Position numbers and translations under genes: made by a program. Below are positions 1-6,629 of a stretch of 45,666 bases of DNA, one piece after another. Within the stretch, counting starts at the first letter, position 1, and the number at the start of each line of letters is the position of its first letter. The stretch is from Pseudopontixanthobacter vadosimaris (GTDB taxonomy: Bacteria; Pseudomonadota; Alphaproteobacteria; Sphingomonadales; Sphingomonadaceae). Where the stretch lies: positions 1 to 45,666 of the forward strand of contig NZ_JABASZ010000009.1 of assembly GCF_012979275.1 (NCBI RefSeq). Reading direction: 5' to 3'. Below the pieces are notes generated by a model. The model did no database searches. It saw only the letters and a list, made by a program, of their open reading frames with translations, and had not been told where the DNA came from.

Positions 1-471
1 CCGCAGCCGACGCCCGCTCCGCCGCAGCGCCCGGCCGCCGTGCCGCCGCCGCCGATCTCCGTCCGATTGCCCGTGCCGCAGAACTGGATGGATGCGGCGC
101 GCACCCCCGGCGACTGGGCCTATCGCGGCGGGGCGCAGCGCAGCGGTGCCTATTATGGCGAGCCTGGACAGGGGGCCGTTTTCGCGATGCAATGCGACCG
201 CGCTTCGCGGCAGGTGGTGCTCAGCCGTGCCGGTCAGGCCTCCGGCCCCGTGCCGGTGCGAATCCTTACCGAAACCGCCGACCGCATGGTGACCGCGCAG
301 CCCTCCGCAGGCGCTGCTCCGACCATCGAAACCGCTTTGTCCGCAAACGACCGGCTGCTCGACGCCATGGCGCTGAGCAAGGGCCGCTTCGCCGTCGAGG
401 CGGCGGGCCTGCCGACGCTGTATCTGCCAAGCTGGCCCGAGGTGACCCGCGTGATCGAGGATTGCCGCTGA
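1..471 (+). CDS. Hypothetical protein, 5'-truncated by the window edge
   Basis: An open frame runs from base 1 without an upstream stop and ends at TGA 469-471, so this is the C-terminal part of a longer gene. The visible product begins with a proline/alanine-rich linker of about 20 residues. A compact domain follows with two cysteines, one in FAMQCDRAS and one in the terminal VIEDCR, which could form a disulfide. The end GRFAVEAAGLPTLYLP then SWPEVTRVIEDC resembles uncharacterised sphingomonad envelope proteins I remember, but I cannot name a family. A Pro-rich stretch before a small domain with two cysteines suggests an exported protein, which is inference because the N-terminus is outside the window. 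Confidence 0.7.
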   Translation, partial: PQPTPAPPQRPAAVPPPPISVRLPVPQNWMDAARTPGDWAYRGGAQRSGAYYGEPGQGAVFAMQCDRASRQVVLSRAGQASGPVPVRILTETADRMVTAQPSAGAAPTIETALSANDRLLDAMALSKGRFAVEAAGLPTLYLPSWPEVTRVIEDCR

Positions 472-598
472 GGCTGGTGAAAAATTTCAGGCTGCATCTT
501 GCCTTTGCGTTCATTACGACTCACAAAGGGGGCAGGACAGGCGGACCACGCCGTCCCGGGCCGCGATGATACGCAAGGGCTCTTGGCTATACAGCGCG
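472..598. other. Intergenic stretch with no recognised gene
   Basis: This is locally AT-richer than its surroundings (for example aaaaatttcag at 480-490). I see no convincing ORF and no good -35/-10 pair. A TATACA at 588-593 is a possible -10, but nothing like TTGACA lies 16-18 bases upstream. A promoter for the small locus that follows is expected here but cannot be placed. Confidence 0.4.
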
Positions 599-612
599 AA
601 AGGAGGTGATCC
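599..612 (+). promoter_or_regulatory. Perfect extended Shine-Dalgarno sequence
   Basis: AAAGGAGGTGATCC is the exact complement of the conserved 16S rRNA 3' tail (GGATCACCTCCTTT). The preceding G598 can extend the match to 15 nt. The GGAGG core is 7 nt from the ATG at 614, which is ideal spacing. Other genes in this window have only 4-6 matching bases or none, so this site is exceptional. Confidence 0.75.
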
Positions 613-613
613 G

Positions 614-673
614 ATGTCTCATGGTTCAGCAAGGGGGTCGGTACAGTTCCGCACGAGGCATTATCGCGCCTGA
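614..673 (+). CDS. 19-codon small ORF with perfect ribosome binding site
   Basis: The ORF encodes MSHGSARGSVQFRTRHYRA, a basic peptide with four Arg and two His and no hydrophobic segment, signal peptide or lipobox. The only translation evidence is the extraordinary Shine-Dalgarno match 7 nt upstream. Codon use is unlike the neighbours: TCT, TCA, GCA, AGG (twice), GGG and GTA occur among 19 codons in a strongly GC3-rich genome. This suggests either selection on the RNA sequence or a regulatory leader peptide. The stop TGA (671-673) lies in the loop of a perfect hairpin, and terminator hairpins follow about 50 nt later. It has no run of Leu, Ile or Val codons, so classical attenuation of the downstream ilvE is not supported. 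It could also be a noncoding RNA that binds the 16S tail. Confidence 0.45.
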   Translation: MSHGSARGSVQFRTRHYRA

Positions 674-681
674 CGCGATAA
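661..681 (+). other. Hairpin enclosing the small ORF stop codon
   Basis: TTATCGCG (661-668) and CGCGATAA (674-681) form a perfect 8-bp stem with a 5-nt loop CCTGA that contains the TGA stop. A second stem follows: GCGGC (694-698) with GCCGC (706-710). With the flanking elements this looks like a structured transcript rather than random spacer. Confidence 0.55.
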
Positions 682-720
682 AGGCTTACGTGGGCGGCAC
701 TTCCGGCCGCTGACCATGCG

Positions 721-763
721 AAGGGCGGTTCCCGGCAGATGCCGGGGCCGCCCTTCTCATTTG
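721..763 (+). terminator. Strong terminator-like hairpin (first of three units)
   Basis: AAGGGCGG (721-728) pairs with CCGCCCTT (748-755), and inside it CCCGGC pairs with GCCGGG around an AGAT tetraloop. That gives about 14 base pairs with one small internal loop. The following tctcatttgttcgctt is only moderately T-rich. The position suits termination of the small ORF transcript. Confidence 0.6.
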
Positions 764-878
764 TTCGCTTGGGGGGCAGGTTCCCGGCAGATGCCGGGGC
801 CGCCCTTCTCATTTGTTCGCTTGGGGGGCAGGTTCCCGGCAGATGCCGGGGCCGCCCTTCTCATTTGTTCGCTTGGGG
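727..878. repeat. Three tandem copies of a 52-bp unit
   Basis: Units start at 727, 779 and 831, each beginning ggttcccggcagatgccggg. The first two appear identical. The third matches for about 45 bases and then diverges near 875. Each copy keeps the inner stem CCCGGC/GCCGGG and the cttctcatttgttcgctt tail, while the complete outer stem exists only for the first copy. There is no spacer between copies, so this is a tandem amplification of a terminator, not a CRISPR array. Confidence 0.95.
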
Positions 879-879
879 G

Positions 880-1006
880 CGGGTCGCCGGCGATCGGCCG
901 CAGTCACTCTTCTCTTTCGCGTAACTTGCCAGCGATGCTCGAGCCGCCTCTTGCAAGCGCCCGCGCTGCGGATTACCCGCGCGGACAAGAACCCACAGGA
1001 GCCAGC
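880..1006. other. Region upstream of ilvE
   Basis: About 125 bases lie between the repeat array and the ilvE start. I find no ORF in them with a ribosome binding site. A promoter for ilvE probably lies here because the terminator array separates it from upstream transcription, but no convincing hexamers are visible. Confidence 0.3.
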
Positions 1007-2107
1007 ATGGCCGACGCGCCCAGACCAGAATTCACCACCCTCGCCCATCCCGCGCCCGTTCCCGGCGAAACGCGGGCCGAGGCGCTGGCCGATCCCGGAT
1101 TCGGCACGTTGTTTTCCGATCACATGACGGTGGTGGATTACGATGCGGACAAGGGCGGCTGGCATGCGGCGCAGGTCGGCCCGCGCGGACCGCTCAGCCT
1201 CGACCCCGCGACTGCCGTGCTGCATTATGCGCAGGAAATCTTCGAAGGCATGAAGGCCTATCGGCAGGACGATGGCGGAGTCGCTTTGTTCCGCCCCGAA
1301 CAGAATGCCCGCCGCTTCAACGAATCGGCCCGCCGCATGGCCATGCCCGAAGTCCCGGAGGAACTGTTCCTCGAAGCCGTGACGCGGCAGGTGCGCGCCG
1401 ACCGCGACTGGTTCCCCCGCGTCGATGGCGGCGCATTGTATCTGCGGCCCTTCATGTTCGCATCCGAAGCGTTCCTGGGCGTTCGCCCCGCGCGGCAGTA
1501 CAAGTTCATCACCATCGCCAGCCCGGTCGGCGGCTATTTCAAGTCGGGCGCCCCGGCGGTGTCGATCTGGGTCAGCCGCGACTATGTGCGGGCGGCCCCC
1601 GGCGGCACCGGCGCAGCCAAGACCGGCGGCAATTACGCCGCCAGCCTCGTCCCGCAGAGCGAGGCGACCGCGCGCGGGCACGACCAGGTCGTGTTCCTGG
1701 ATGCCGTCGAGCGCAAGTGGATCGAGGAACTGGGCGGCATGAACCTGTTCTTCGTGATGAAGGACGGCAGCATCGTCACGCCGCCGCTGACCGGCACGAT
1801 CCTGCCCGGCATCACTCGCGACAGCCTGATCACCCTCGCCCGCGCCGAAGGGCTGGAAGTGCGCGAGGAACCCTATTCCATCGACCAGTGGCACGATGAT
1901 GCGGAGAGCGGGCACCTGGTGGAAACCATGGCCTGCGGCACCGCCGCCGTGGTCACTCCGGTGGGCAGGGTGGCGGGGCCGGAAGGCGAATTCACCATCG
2001 GCAGCGGCGGTCCGGGGCAATTGACGCAGAAACTGCGCGAGCGCCTGCTCGGCATCCAGCGCGGCACCCTGCCCGACACACACGACTGGATCGTCCGGCT
2101 GGACTGA
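1007..2107 (+). CDS. ilvE: Branched-chain amino acid aminotransferase
   Basis: The 366-residue product is a fold-type IV PLP aminotransferase that interconverts Leu, Ile and Val with their 2-oxo acids using glutamate/2-oxoglutarate. The PLP lysine is K205 in GAAKTGGNYA. The family pattern EELGGMNLFF follows at about 241-249, and TGTILPGITR at about 262-271. Length and motifs match the type II BCAT (ilvE/BCAT) subfamily. The ATG at 1007 is preceded by ACAGGAG. The same frame is open back to 716, but that part translates the 52-bp repeats and has no start signal. It stands alone on the plus strand, converging on nadE with only 29 bases between the stops. Confidence 0.95.
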   Translation: MADAPRPEFTTLAHPAPVPGETRAEALADPGFGTLFSDHMTVVDYDADKGGWHAAQVGPRGPLSLDPATAVLHYAQEIFEGMKAYRQDDGGVALFRPEQNARRFNESARRMAMPEVPEELFLEAVTRQVRADRDWFPRVDGGALYLRPFMFASEAFLGVRPARQYKFITIASPVGGYFKSGAPAVSIWVSRDYVRAAPGGTGAAKTGGNYAASLVPQSEATARGHDQVVFLDAVERKWIEELGGMNLFFVMKDGSIVTPPLTGTILPGITRDSLITLARAEGLEVREEPYSIDQWHDDAESGHLVETMACGTAAVVTPVGRVAGPEGEFTIGSGGPGQLTQKLRERLLGIQRGTLPDTHDWIVRLD

Positions 2108-2136
2108 TCCGGCCGAAAACCGCCGCCCGTCTTTTC

Positions 2137-4209
2137 CTATTTCTCCGGCACCCGGGCTGCCAGTTCCGCCTTCCACACGGCGGCCACGGCATCGCTGGGC
2201 GCGCGCCAGTCGCCGCGCGGGCTGAGCGCCCCGCCCGACGATACTTTCGGCCCGTTCGGCAGCGCGCTGCGCTTGAACTGGCTGAATTCGAAGAAGCGCC
2301 ACAGGAACTTCTCCAGCCACAGGCGGATGGTGGCCAGATCGTAGGCATTCTTCGCCTGTTCGGGAAATTCCTCCGGCCACAGTCCCTGCTGCGCGTCATT
2401 CCATGCGTGCAGCGCCAGGAAGGCGACCTTGCTGGGCCGCTGGCCGAAGCGGATGACGTGGTGCAGGAAAAAATCGTTGAGCTCGTAAGGGCCGACCTGC
2501 CCCTGAGTCGATTGCACCTCGCCATCCTCCCCGATGGGCACCAGTTCAGGCGTGATCTCGGTGGCGAGAATGTCTTCCAGAATGGCATCGGTCTCGGGCT
2601 CGAACCGGTCGGTGCGAGTCACCCAGCGGATCAGATATTGGATCAGCGTCTTGGGCACGCCGGAATTCACGGCATAATGGCTCATCTGGTCGCCGACGCC
2701 GTAAGTGCACCAGCCGAGCGCCAGTTCCGACAGATCGCCCGTGCCGATGACGAAGCCGCCGTGCTGCCCGGCCAGGCGGAACAGGTAATCGGTACGAAGC
2801 CCTGCCTGCACATTCTCGAAAGTGGTGTCATAGACCGGCTCGCCGCCGGCGAAGGGATGGTCCATGTCCTGCAGCATGAGAGTGGCGGCGGGGCGAATGT
2901 CGATTTCCTCCGCCGTGATGCCGAAGGCTTCCATCAGCCGCCATGCGTTGCTCTTCGTGCCCGCGCTGGTGCCGAAACCGGGCATGGTATAGCCGCGGAT
3001 CATCTTGCGGCTGAGGCCCAGCCGGTCGCAGGTGCGCGCCGCCACGATCAGCGCATGGGTGGAATCCAGCCCGCCCGAAATGCCGATGACCATGCTCCTG
3101 GCCCCTGTCGCCTCCAGCCGGCGCGACAGGCCATCGACCTGTATGTTGAACGCCTCGTAGCAATCCTGATGCAGATCGGCGGGGTCGTTCGGCACGAAGG
3201 GAAAACGGCGGATCGGGCGGCGCAGGCCGATATCCCTTTCCATGTTGCGGACGGAGAAGCCGATTCTGCGATATTCGGTTTCGGGCCTGCCCAGGTGTTC
3301 TGCGGCGTCGTTGAAGGTCTGCATCCGCATCCGATCGCCCAGGATGCGGTCGGTATCCAGATCGCAGACGCATAATTCGGCATCGCGGCTGAACCGTTCG
3401 GATTCACCCAGCAGATCGCCGAGTTCGTAGATGATGCCCTGCCCGTCGAAGGCCATGTCGGTCGTGCTTTCGCCGTGTCCGGCGGCGGAATAGAGATAGG
3501 CGCAGACGGCACGCGAGGATTGCGATTTGCACAGCAGATGCCTCTCGTCCGATTTGCCGATGGTGATGTTGGAAGCGGACAGATTGGCGATGACCGTCGC
3601 CCCGGCCAGCGCGGCACGGGTGCTGGGCGGGTCGGGCGACCAGAAATCCTCGCAGATCTCCACCCCCAGCACGAATCCCGACAGATTGTCGGCGGCGAAC
3701 AGGATGTCGGTGCCGAAGGGCACCTCGTGCTCGCCGAGCCGGATGGTGCGGCCCTGAATGCGGCGACCATGAGCGAACCAGCGTTTTTCGTAGAATTCGC
3801 GGTAATTGGGCAGATAGCTTTTCGGCACCACGCCCAGCAGGCGGCCATGGGCGATGGCCAGCGCGCAATTGAACACCTGCCCGCCGTGGCGCAGCGGCGC
3901 GCCGATCAGCAGCACGGGCGACAGGTCGGCGCTGCGCTTCACGATCTCGCCCACCGCATTTTCCACCGCATCCAGCAGAGCGGATTGCAGCACCAGGTCG
4001 TCCAGCACATAGGACGACAGGCACATTTCGGGAAACAGCACCAGGTCGACGTCGCATTTATCCGCCCGCCGGGCTTCCGAAAGAATGGCCTCGGTGTTGA
4101 AGGGAACATCGGCGGTACTCACATGCGGCGTGCTGGTGGCGACCCGCACGAAACCGTGGCGGTGCATGTGGTGGAATCGTTCGCGAAGCGGATATGTATC
4201 GTCGGACAA
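2137..4209 (-). CDS. nadE: Glutamine-dependent NAD+ synthetase
   Basis: This 690-residue two-domain enzyme performs the last step of NAD synthesis, amidating deamido-NAD with ammonia released from glutamine. The N-terminal nitrilase-like glutaminase has its Glu-Lys-Cys triad at E61 (LFPEM), K130 (VVPKSYLPNY) and C186 (GVEICEDFW). The C-terminal ATP pyrophosphatase domain has the P-loop SGGLDS at 378-383. The length is typical of the long, eukaryote/mycobacterium-like form, so it need not depend on free ammonia. ATG at 4209 is used; no strong Shine-Dalgarno is apparent. Confidence 0.95.
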   Translation of the reverse strand: MSDDTYPLRERFHHMHRHGFVRVATSTPHVSTADVPFNTEAILSEARRADKCDVDLVLFPEMCLSSYVLDDLVLQSALLDAVENAVGEIVKRSADLSPVLLIGAPLRHGGQVFNCALAIAHGRLLGVVPKSYLPNYREFYEKRWFAHGRRIQGRTIRLGEHEVPFGTDILFAADNLSGFVLGVEICEDFWSPDPPSTRAALAGATVIANLSASNITIGKSDERHLLCKSQSSRAVCAYLYSAAGHGESTTDMAFDGQGIIYELGDLLGESERFSRDAELCVCDLDTDRILGDRMRMQTFNDAAEHLGRPETEYRRIGFSVRNMERDIGLRRPIRRFPFVPNDPADLHQDCYEAFNIQVDGLSRRLEATGARSMVIGISGGLDSTHALIVAARTCDRLGLSRKMIRGYTMPGFGTSAGTKSNAWRLMEAFGITAEEIDIRPAATLMLQDMDHPFAGGEPVYDTTFENVQAGLRTDYLFRLAGQHGGFVIGTGDLSELALGWCTYGVGDQMSHYAVNSGVPKTLIQYLIRWVTRTDRFEPETDAILEDILATEITPELVPIGEDGEVQSTQGQVGPYELNDFFLHHVIRFGQRPSKVAFLALHAWNDAQQGLWPEEFPEQAKNAYDLATIRLWLEKFLWRFFEFSQFKRSALPNGPKVSSGGALSPRGDWRAPSDAVAAVWKAELAARVPEK

Positions 4210-4242
4210 GCTTGGTGGTCCCCCCTCAAAATATCTGTTGCG

Positions 4243-4272
4243 GCCGGTTGCGTCCCTGCCGGTTGCGTTCCT
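4243..4272. repeat. 15-bp tandem duplication between topIB and nadE
   Basis: gccggttgcgtccct (4243-4257) is followed directly by gccggttgcgttcct (4258-4272), differing at one base, and then gccgg begins a third partial copy. It lies in the 72-base gap between two minus-strand genes. No function is apparent. Confidence 0.8.
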
Positions 4273-4281
4273 GCCGGAGCT

Positions 4282-5295
4282 TCAGGCGGCTAGCAATTCT
4301 TCCGCCGCCGGAGCATTTTCCAGCATGGCGATCAAGCCGCGTTCGGCGCGGGTCAGCCATTTGGTGCTGCGCGGCAGGTCCAGCGTCTCGCGCCATTCCT
4401 CCTGCCGGTCGACCAGTTCGAAGATCGCCGGATGGATGTAACTGCGGCGCGTGACAGCGGGCGTGTTGCCCAGTTTCTCGGCCACGGCGTCCAGCAGCGC
4501 CTTGATCGTCAGCCGCTCCTTCGCAGTCGCCAGCATCTCGAATGCCATGACGCTGGCGTGCCAGGTGCGGAAATTCTTGGCGGTGAAATGTTCGCCCATC
4601 GTCTCGCACAGGAAATCATTTACCTGGCCCGAGCAGACAGCGTGCAATTCGCCGTCGTCATCGACATATTGAAACAGGTTCTGCCCCGGCAGATCCTCCA
4701 TGCGGCGAACCATCTTCGCCAGCGCGCCGTCGGTCAGCGTGACCTCGCGCTGCTTGCCGGACTTGCCCTTATAGCGAAGGCGCAGCGTCTTGCCGGTAAT
4801 CTCGGCATGGCGCGCGCGCAGGGTGGTCGCGCCGAAGCTCTTGTTCCGCTTCGCATAGCTTTCATTGCCGACGCGGATCGCGCCGAGGTCGAGCAGGCGC
4901 ACGACGCTGGCCAGCGCCCGCTCGCGCGTCAATTCGCCGCCGGAAAGTTCTTCCTCCACCCGCTTGCGCACCAGCGGCAGCAGATTGCCGAAAGCGAGGC
5001 AGGCGTCGAATTTCTCGCCCTCGCGCCAGGTGCGGAAATCGGGGTGGTAACGATATTGCTTGCGCCCCTTCGCATCCACGCCGGTGGCGAGGATATGGCC
5101 ATTGGGCGCGGGGCAGAACCAAGCGTCCTGATAGGCGGGCGGCAGGGCGATGGCGTTAAGACGGGCGCGTTCCGCCTTGTCGGTGATGAGCGCGCCGGTC
5201 ACGTCATAATAGGACCAGCCCTTGCCCGAACGCTTGCGCGAGATACCGGGCAGATCGTCGTCGACGAAGATGAGCTTGGGAGGTTTGCTGGCCAT
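4282..5295 (-). CDS. DNA topoisomerase IB (poxvirus/eukaryote-like)
   Basis: The 337-residue protein relaxes supercoils by cutting one strand through a 3'-phosphotyrosine link. Visible active-site residues are R141 (GAIRVGNESY), a lysine in LRYKGKSGK (about 176-178), R243 and H246 (KNFRTWHASV), and the nucleophile Y286 (TRRSYIHPA). Size fits the bacterial type IB enzymes common in Alphaproteobacteria. I chose the ATG at 5295 because the protein then begins with the family-like MASKPPKLIFVDDDLPGISR. The open frame extends to 5427 but reads low-complexity sequence and would overlap the divergent gene. It is divergent from the glutathione transferase gene across about 125 bases. Confidence 0.92.
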   Translation of the reverse strand: MASKPPKLIFVDDDLPGISRKRSGKGWSYYDVTGALITDKAERARLNAIALPPAYQDAWFCPAPNGHILATGVDAKGRKQYRYHPDFRTWREGEKFDACLAFGNLLPLVRKRVEEELSGGELTRERALASVVRLLDLGAIRVGNESYAKRNKSFGATTLRARHAEITGKTLRLRYKGKSGKQREVTLTDGALAKMVRRMEDLPGQNLFQYVDDDGELHAVCSGQVNDFLCETMGEHFTAKNFRTWHASVMAFEMLATAKERLTIKALLDAVAEKLGNTPAVTRRSYIHPAIFELVDRQEEWRETLDLPRSTKWLTRAERGLIAMLENAPAAEELLAA

Positions 5296-5420
5296 GGTCT
5301 GCTGAAAACGCGCGAGGGGCGAAACGGCTCCCGTGCCGTGTCCGCCTGTGCCGCCACGCGCCCCCGGAACATCGGGGCTACGGCCGGATTGGAAGGGTAC
5401 AACGCTGCAACTCAAGGACA

Positions 5421-6278
5421 ATGTCACGCATGGCCGATAGCTACACCCCGCCCAAGGTCTGGACCCACGATGCCGAGAACGGCGGCAAATTCGCCAATAT
5501 CAACCGCCCCACCGCCGGCGCGCGCGAGGACAAGGCGCTGCCCTCGGGCGAGCATCCCTTCAAGCTTTATTCGCTGGCGACGCCCAACGGGGTAAAGGCC
5601 TCGATCATGCTGGAGGAATTGCTGGAGGCGGGCTGCGCGGCGGAATATGACGCCTATACGATCAATATCGGCGAAGGGGAGCAGTTCACCTCCGGCTTCG
5701 TCGACATCAATCCCAATTCCAAGATCCCGGCCCTGATTGACCGGAGCGGCAAGAACCCGCTCCGCATTTTCGAAAGCGGCGCGATCCTGCTGTATCTGTC
5801 GGAGAAATTTGGCAAATTCGCCAATCAGACACCCGCAGGCCGAGCGGAAATGCTGAGCTGGCTGTTCTGGCAGATCGGCAGCGCGCCGTTCATCGGCGGC
5901 GGCTTCGGCCATTTCTACGCCTATGCGCCGGAGAAGTTCGAATATCCGATCAACCGCTACGCCATGGAAACCAAGCGCCTGTTCGACGTCGCCGACAAGC
6001 GGCTGCAGGAAAGCGATTTCCTGGCAGGCGAGGATTACACCATTGCCGACATCGCCGCCTTTGCCTGGCTGGCGCCCTTCACCACCGGCAATATCTACGA
6101 GGATGCGCGCACCTTCCTGTCGATCGACGAATACAAGGCCGTGGGCCGCTGGGCCGAAAAGATCGCGCAGCGCCCCGCCGTGAAGCGCGGGCGCATCGTC
6201 AACAAGACCTGGGGCGAAGAGAACGAACAATTGCGCGAACGCCACGCGGCAGCGGATTTCGAGGGCAAGGCGATCTGA
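5421..6278 (+). CDS. yghU: YghU-like glutathione transferase (disulfide-bond oxidoreductase)
   Basis: The 285-residue protein has an N-terminal extension of about 45 residues before a thioredoxin-like GST domain (LYSLATPNGVKASIMLEELL at about 49-68, NPNSKIPALID at about 98-107) and an all-helical C-terminal domain containing GEDYTIADIAAF. The TPNGVK and NPNSKIPA motifs and the extension are typical of the Nu-class YghU/YfcG group, which reduces disulfides and organic peroxides using glutathione. The ATG at 5421 follows AAGGA. A second in-frame ATG nine bases later is possible. A GC-rich terminator follows. Confidence 0.88.
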   Translation: MSRMADSYTPPKVWTHDAENGGKFANINRPTAGAREDKALPSGEHPFKLYSLATPNGVKASIMLEELLEAGCAAEYDAYTINIGEGEQFTSGFVDINPNSKIPALIDRSGKNPLRIFESGAILLYLSEKFGKFANQTPAGRAEMLSWLFWQIGSAPFIGGGFGHFYAYAPEKFEYPINRYAMETKRLFDVADKRLQESDFLAGEDYTIADIAAFAWLAPFTTGNIYEDARTFLSIDEYKAVGRWAEKIAQRPAVKRGRIVNKTWGEENEQLRERHAAADFEGKAI

Positions 6279-6293
6279 CCTGATGGCAGAGTG

Positions 6294-6336
6294 AGGGGCG
6301 GGGCGACACGGATTTTTACCGCCGCTGCCCCCTTTT
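6294..6336 (+). terminator. Rho-independent terminator after the GST gene
   Basis: AGGGGC at 6294-6299 pairs with GCCCCC ending at 6332, and an inner GGCG/CGCC pair extends the stem. TTTT follows at 6333-6336. It lies 16 bases after the stop codon and just before the tRNA. Confidence 0.5.
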
Positions 6337-6375
6337 CATCTCCGGCAGGCGCGCTATAGGGGCGCCTTGACCTGC

Positions 6376-6450
6376 TGGGGCGTCGCCAAGTGGTAAGGCA
6401 GCGGCTTTTGATGCCGCCATTCGCAGGTTCGATCCCTGCCGCCCCAGCCA
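6376..6450 (+). tRNA. tRNA-Gln (anticodon TTG)
   Basis: A complete cloverleaf is readable. The acceptor stem TGGGGCG pairs with CGCCCCA, the D-arm lies in GCCAAGTGGTAAGGC, and the anticodon stem is GCGGC/GCCGC with loop TTTTGAT, giving anticodon TTG. The T-arm is GCAGG-TTCGATC-CCTGC. The discriminator base is G and the CCA end is encoded (6448-6450). TTG reads CAA and, by wobble, CAG glutamine codons. Confidence 0.97.
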
Positions 6451-6629
6451 GTTTCCTTTCATGCGAAAAGCGGCTGTCCCGGTTCGTTCGGAGGTCTGCC
6501 GCCAATGTCGTGGCTGGTGTCGCTGCGCCAGCTTGCTGCTGGTGCGGCAGGATCGCCTTGCGGTGAAGAATGCCTGGATTTTCGGATTACGTTCAGTATT
6601 CCTTCGCGAAGTTCAGATAGGGAACGGCC

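Noticed and set aside
599-613. The minus strand reads GGATCACCTCCTTT like the 3' end of a 16S rRNA gene
   Set aside because: The flanking bases do not match the conserved 16S helix 45 region, so there is no rRNA gene; the plus-strand reading as a Shine-Dalgarno is simpler.
727-878. Short CRISPR-like array
   Set aside because: The three copies abut with no unique spacers and each is a terminator-like hairpin; no cas genes are present.
614-1006. Classical branched-chain amino-acid attenuator for ilvE
   Set aside because: The small peptide has a single Val and no Leu or Ile, so ribosome stalling on those codons is not supported.
716-1006. Longer N-terminus for the branched-chain aminotransferase
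   Set aside because: The extension translates the 52-bp repeats and lacks a start signal; the ATG at 1007 has a good ribosome site and gives the usual length.
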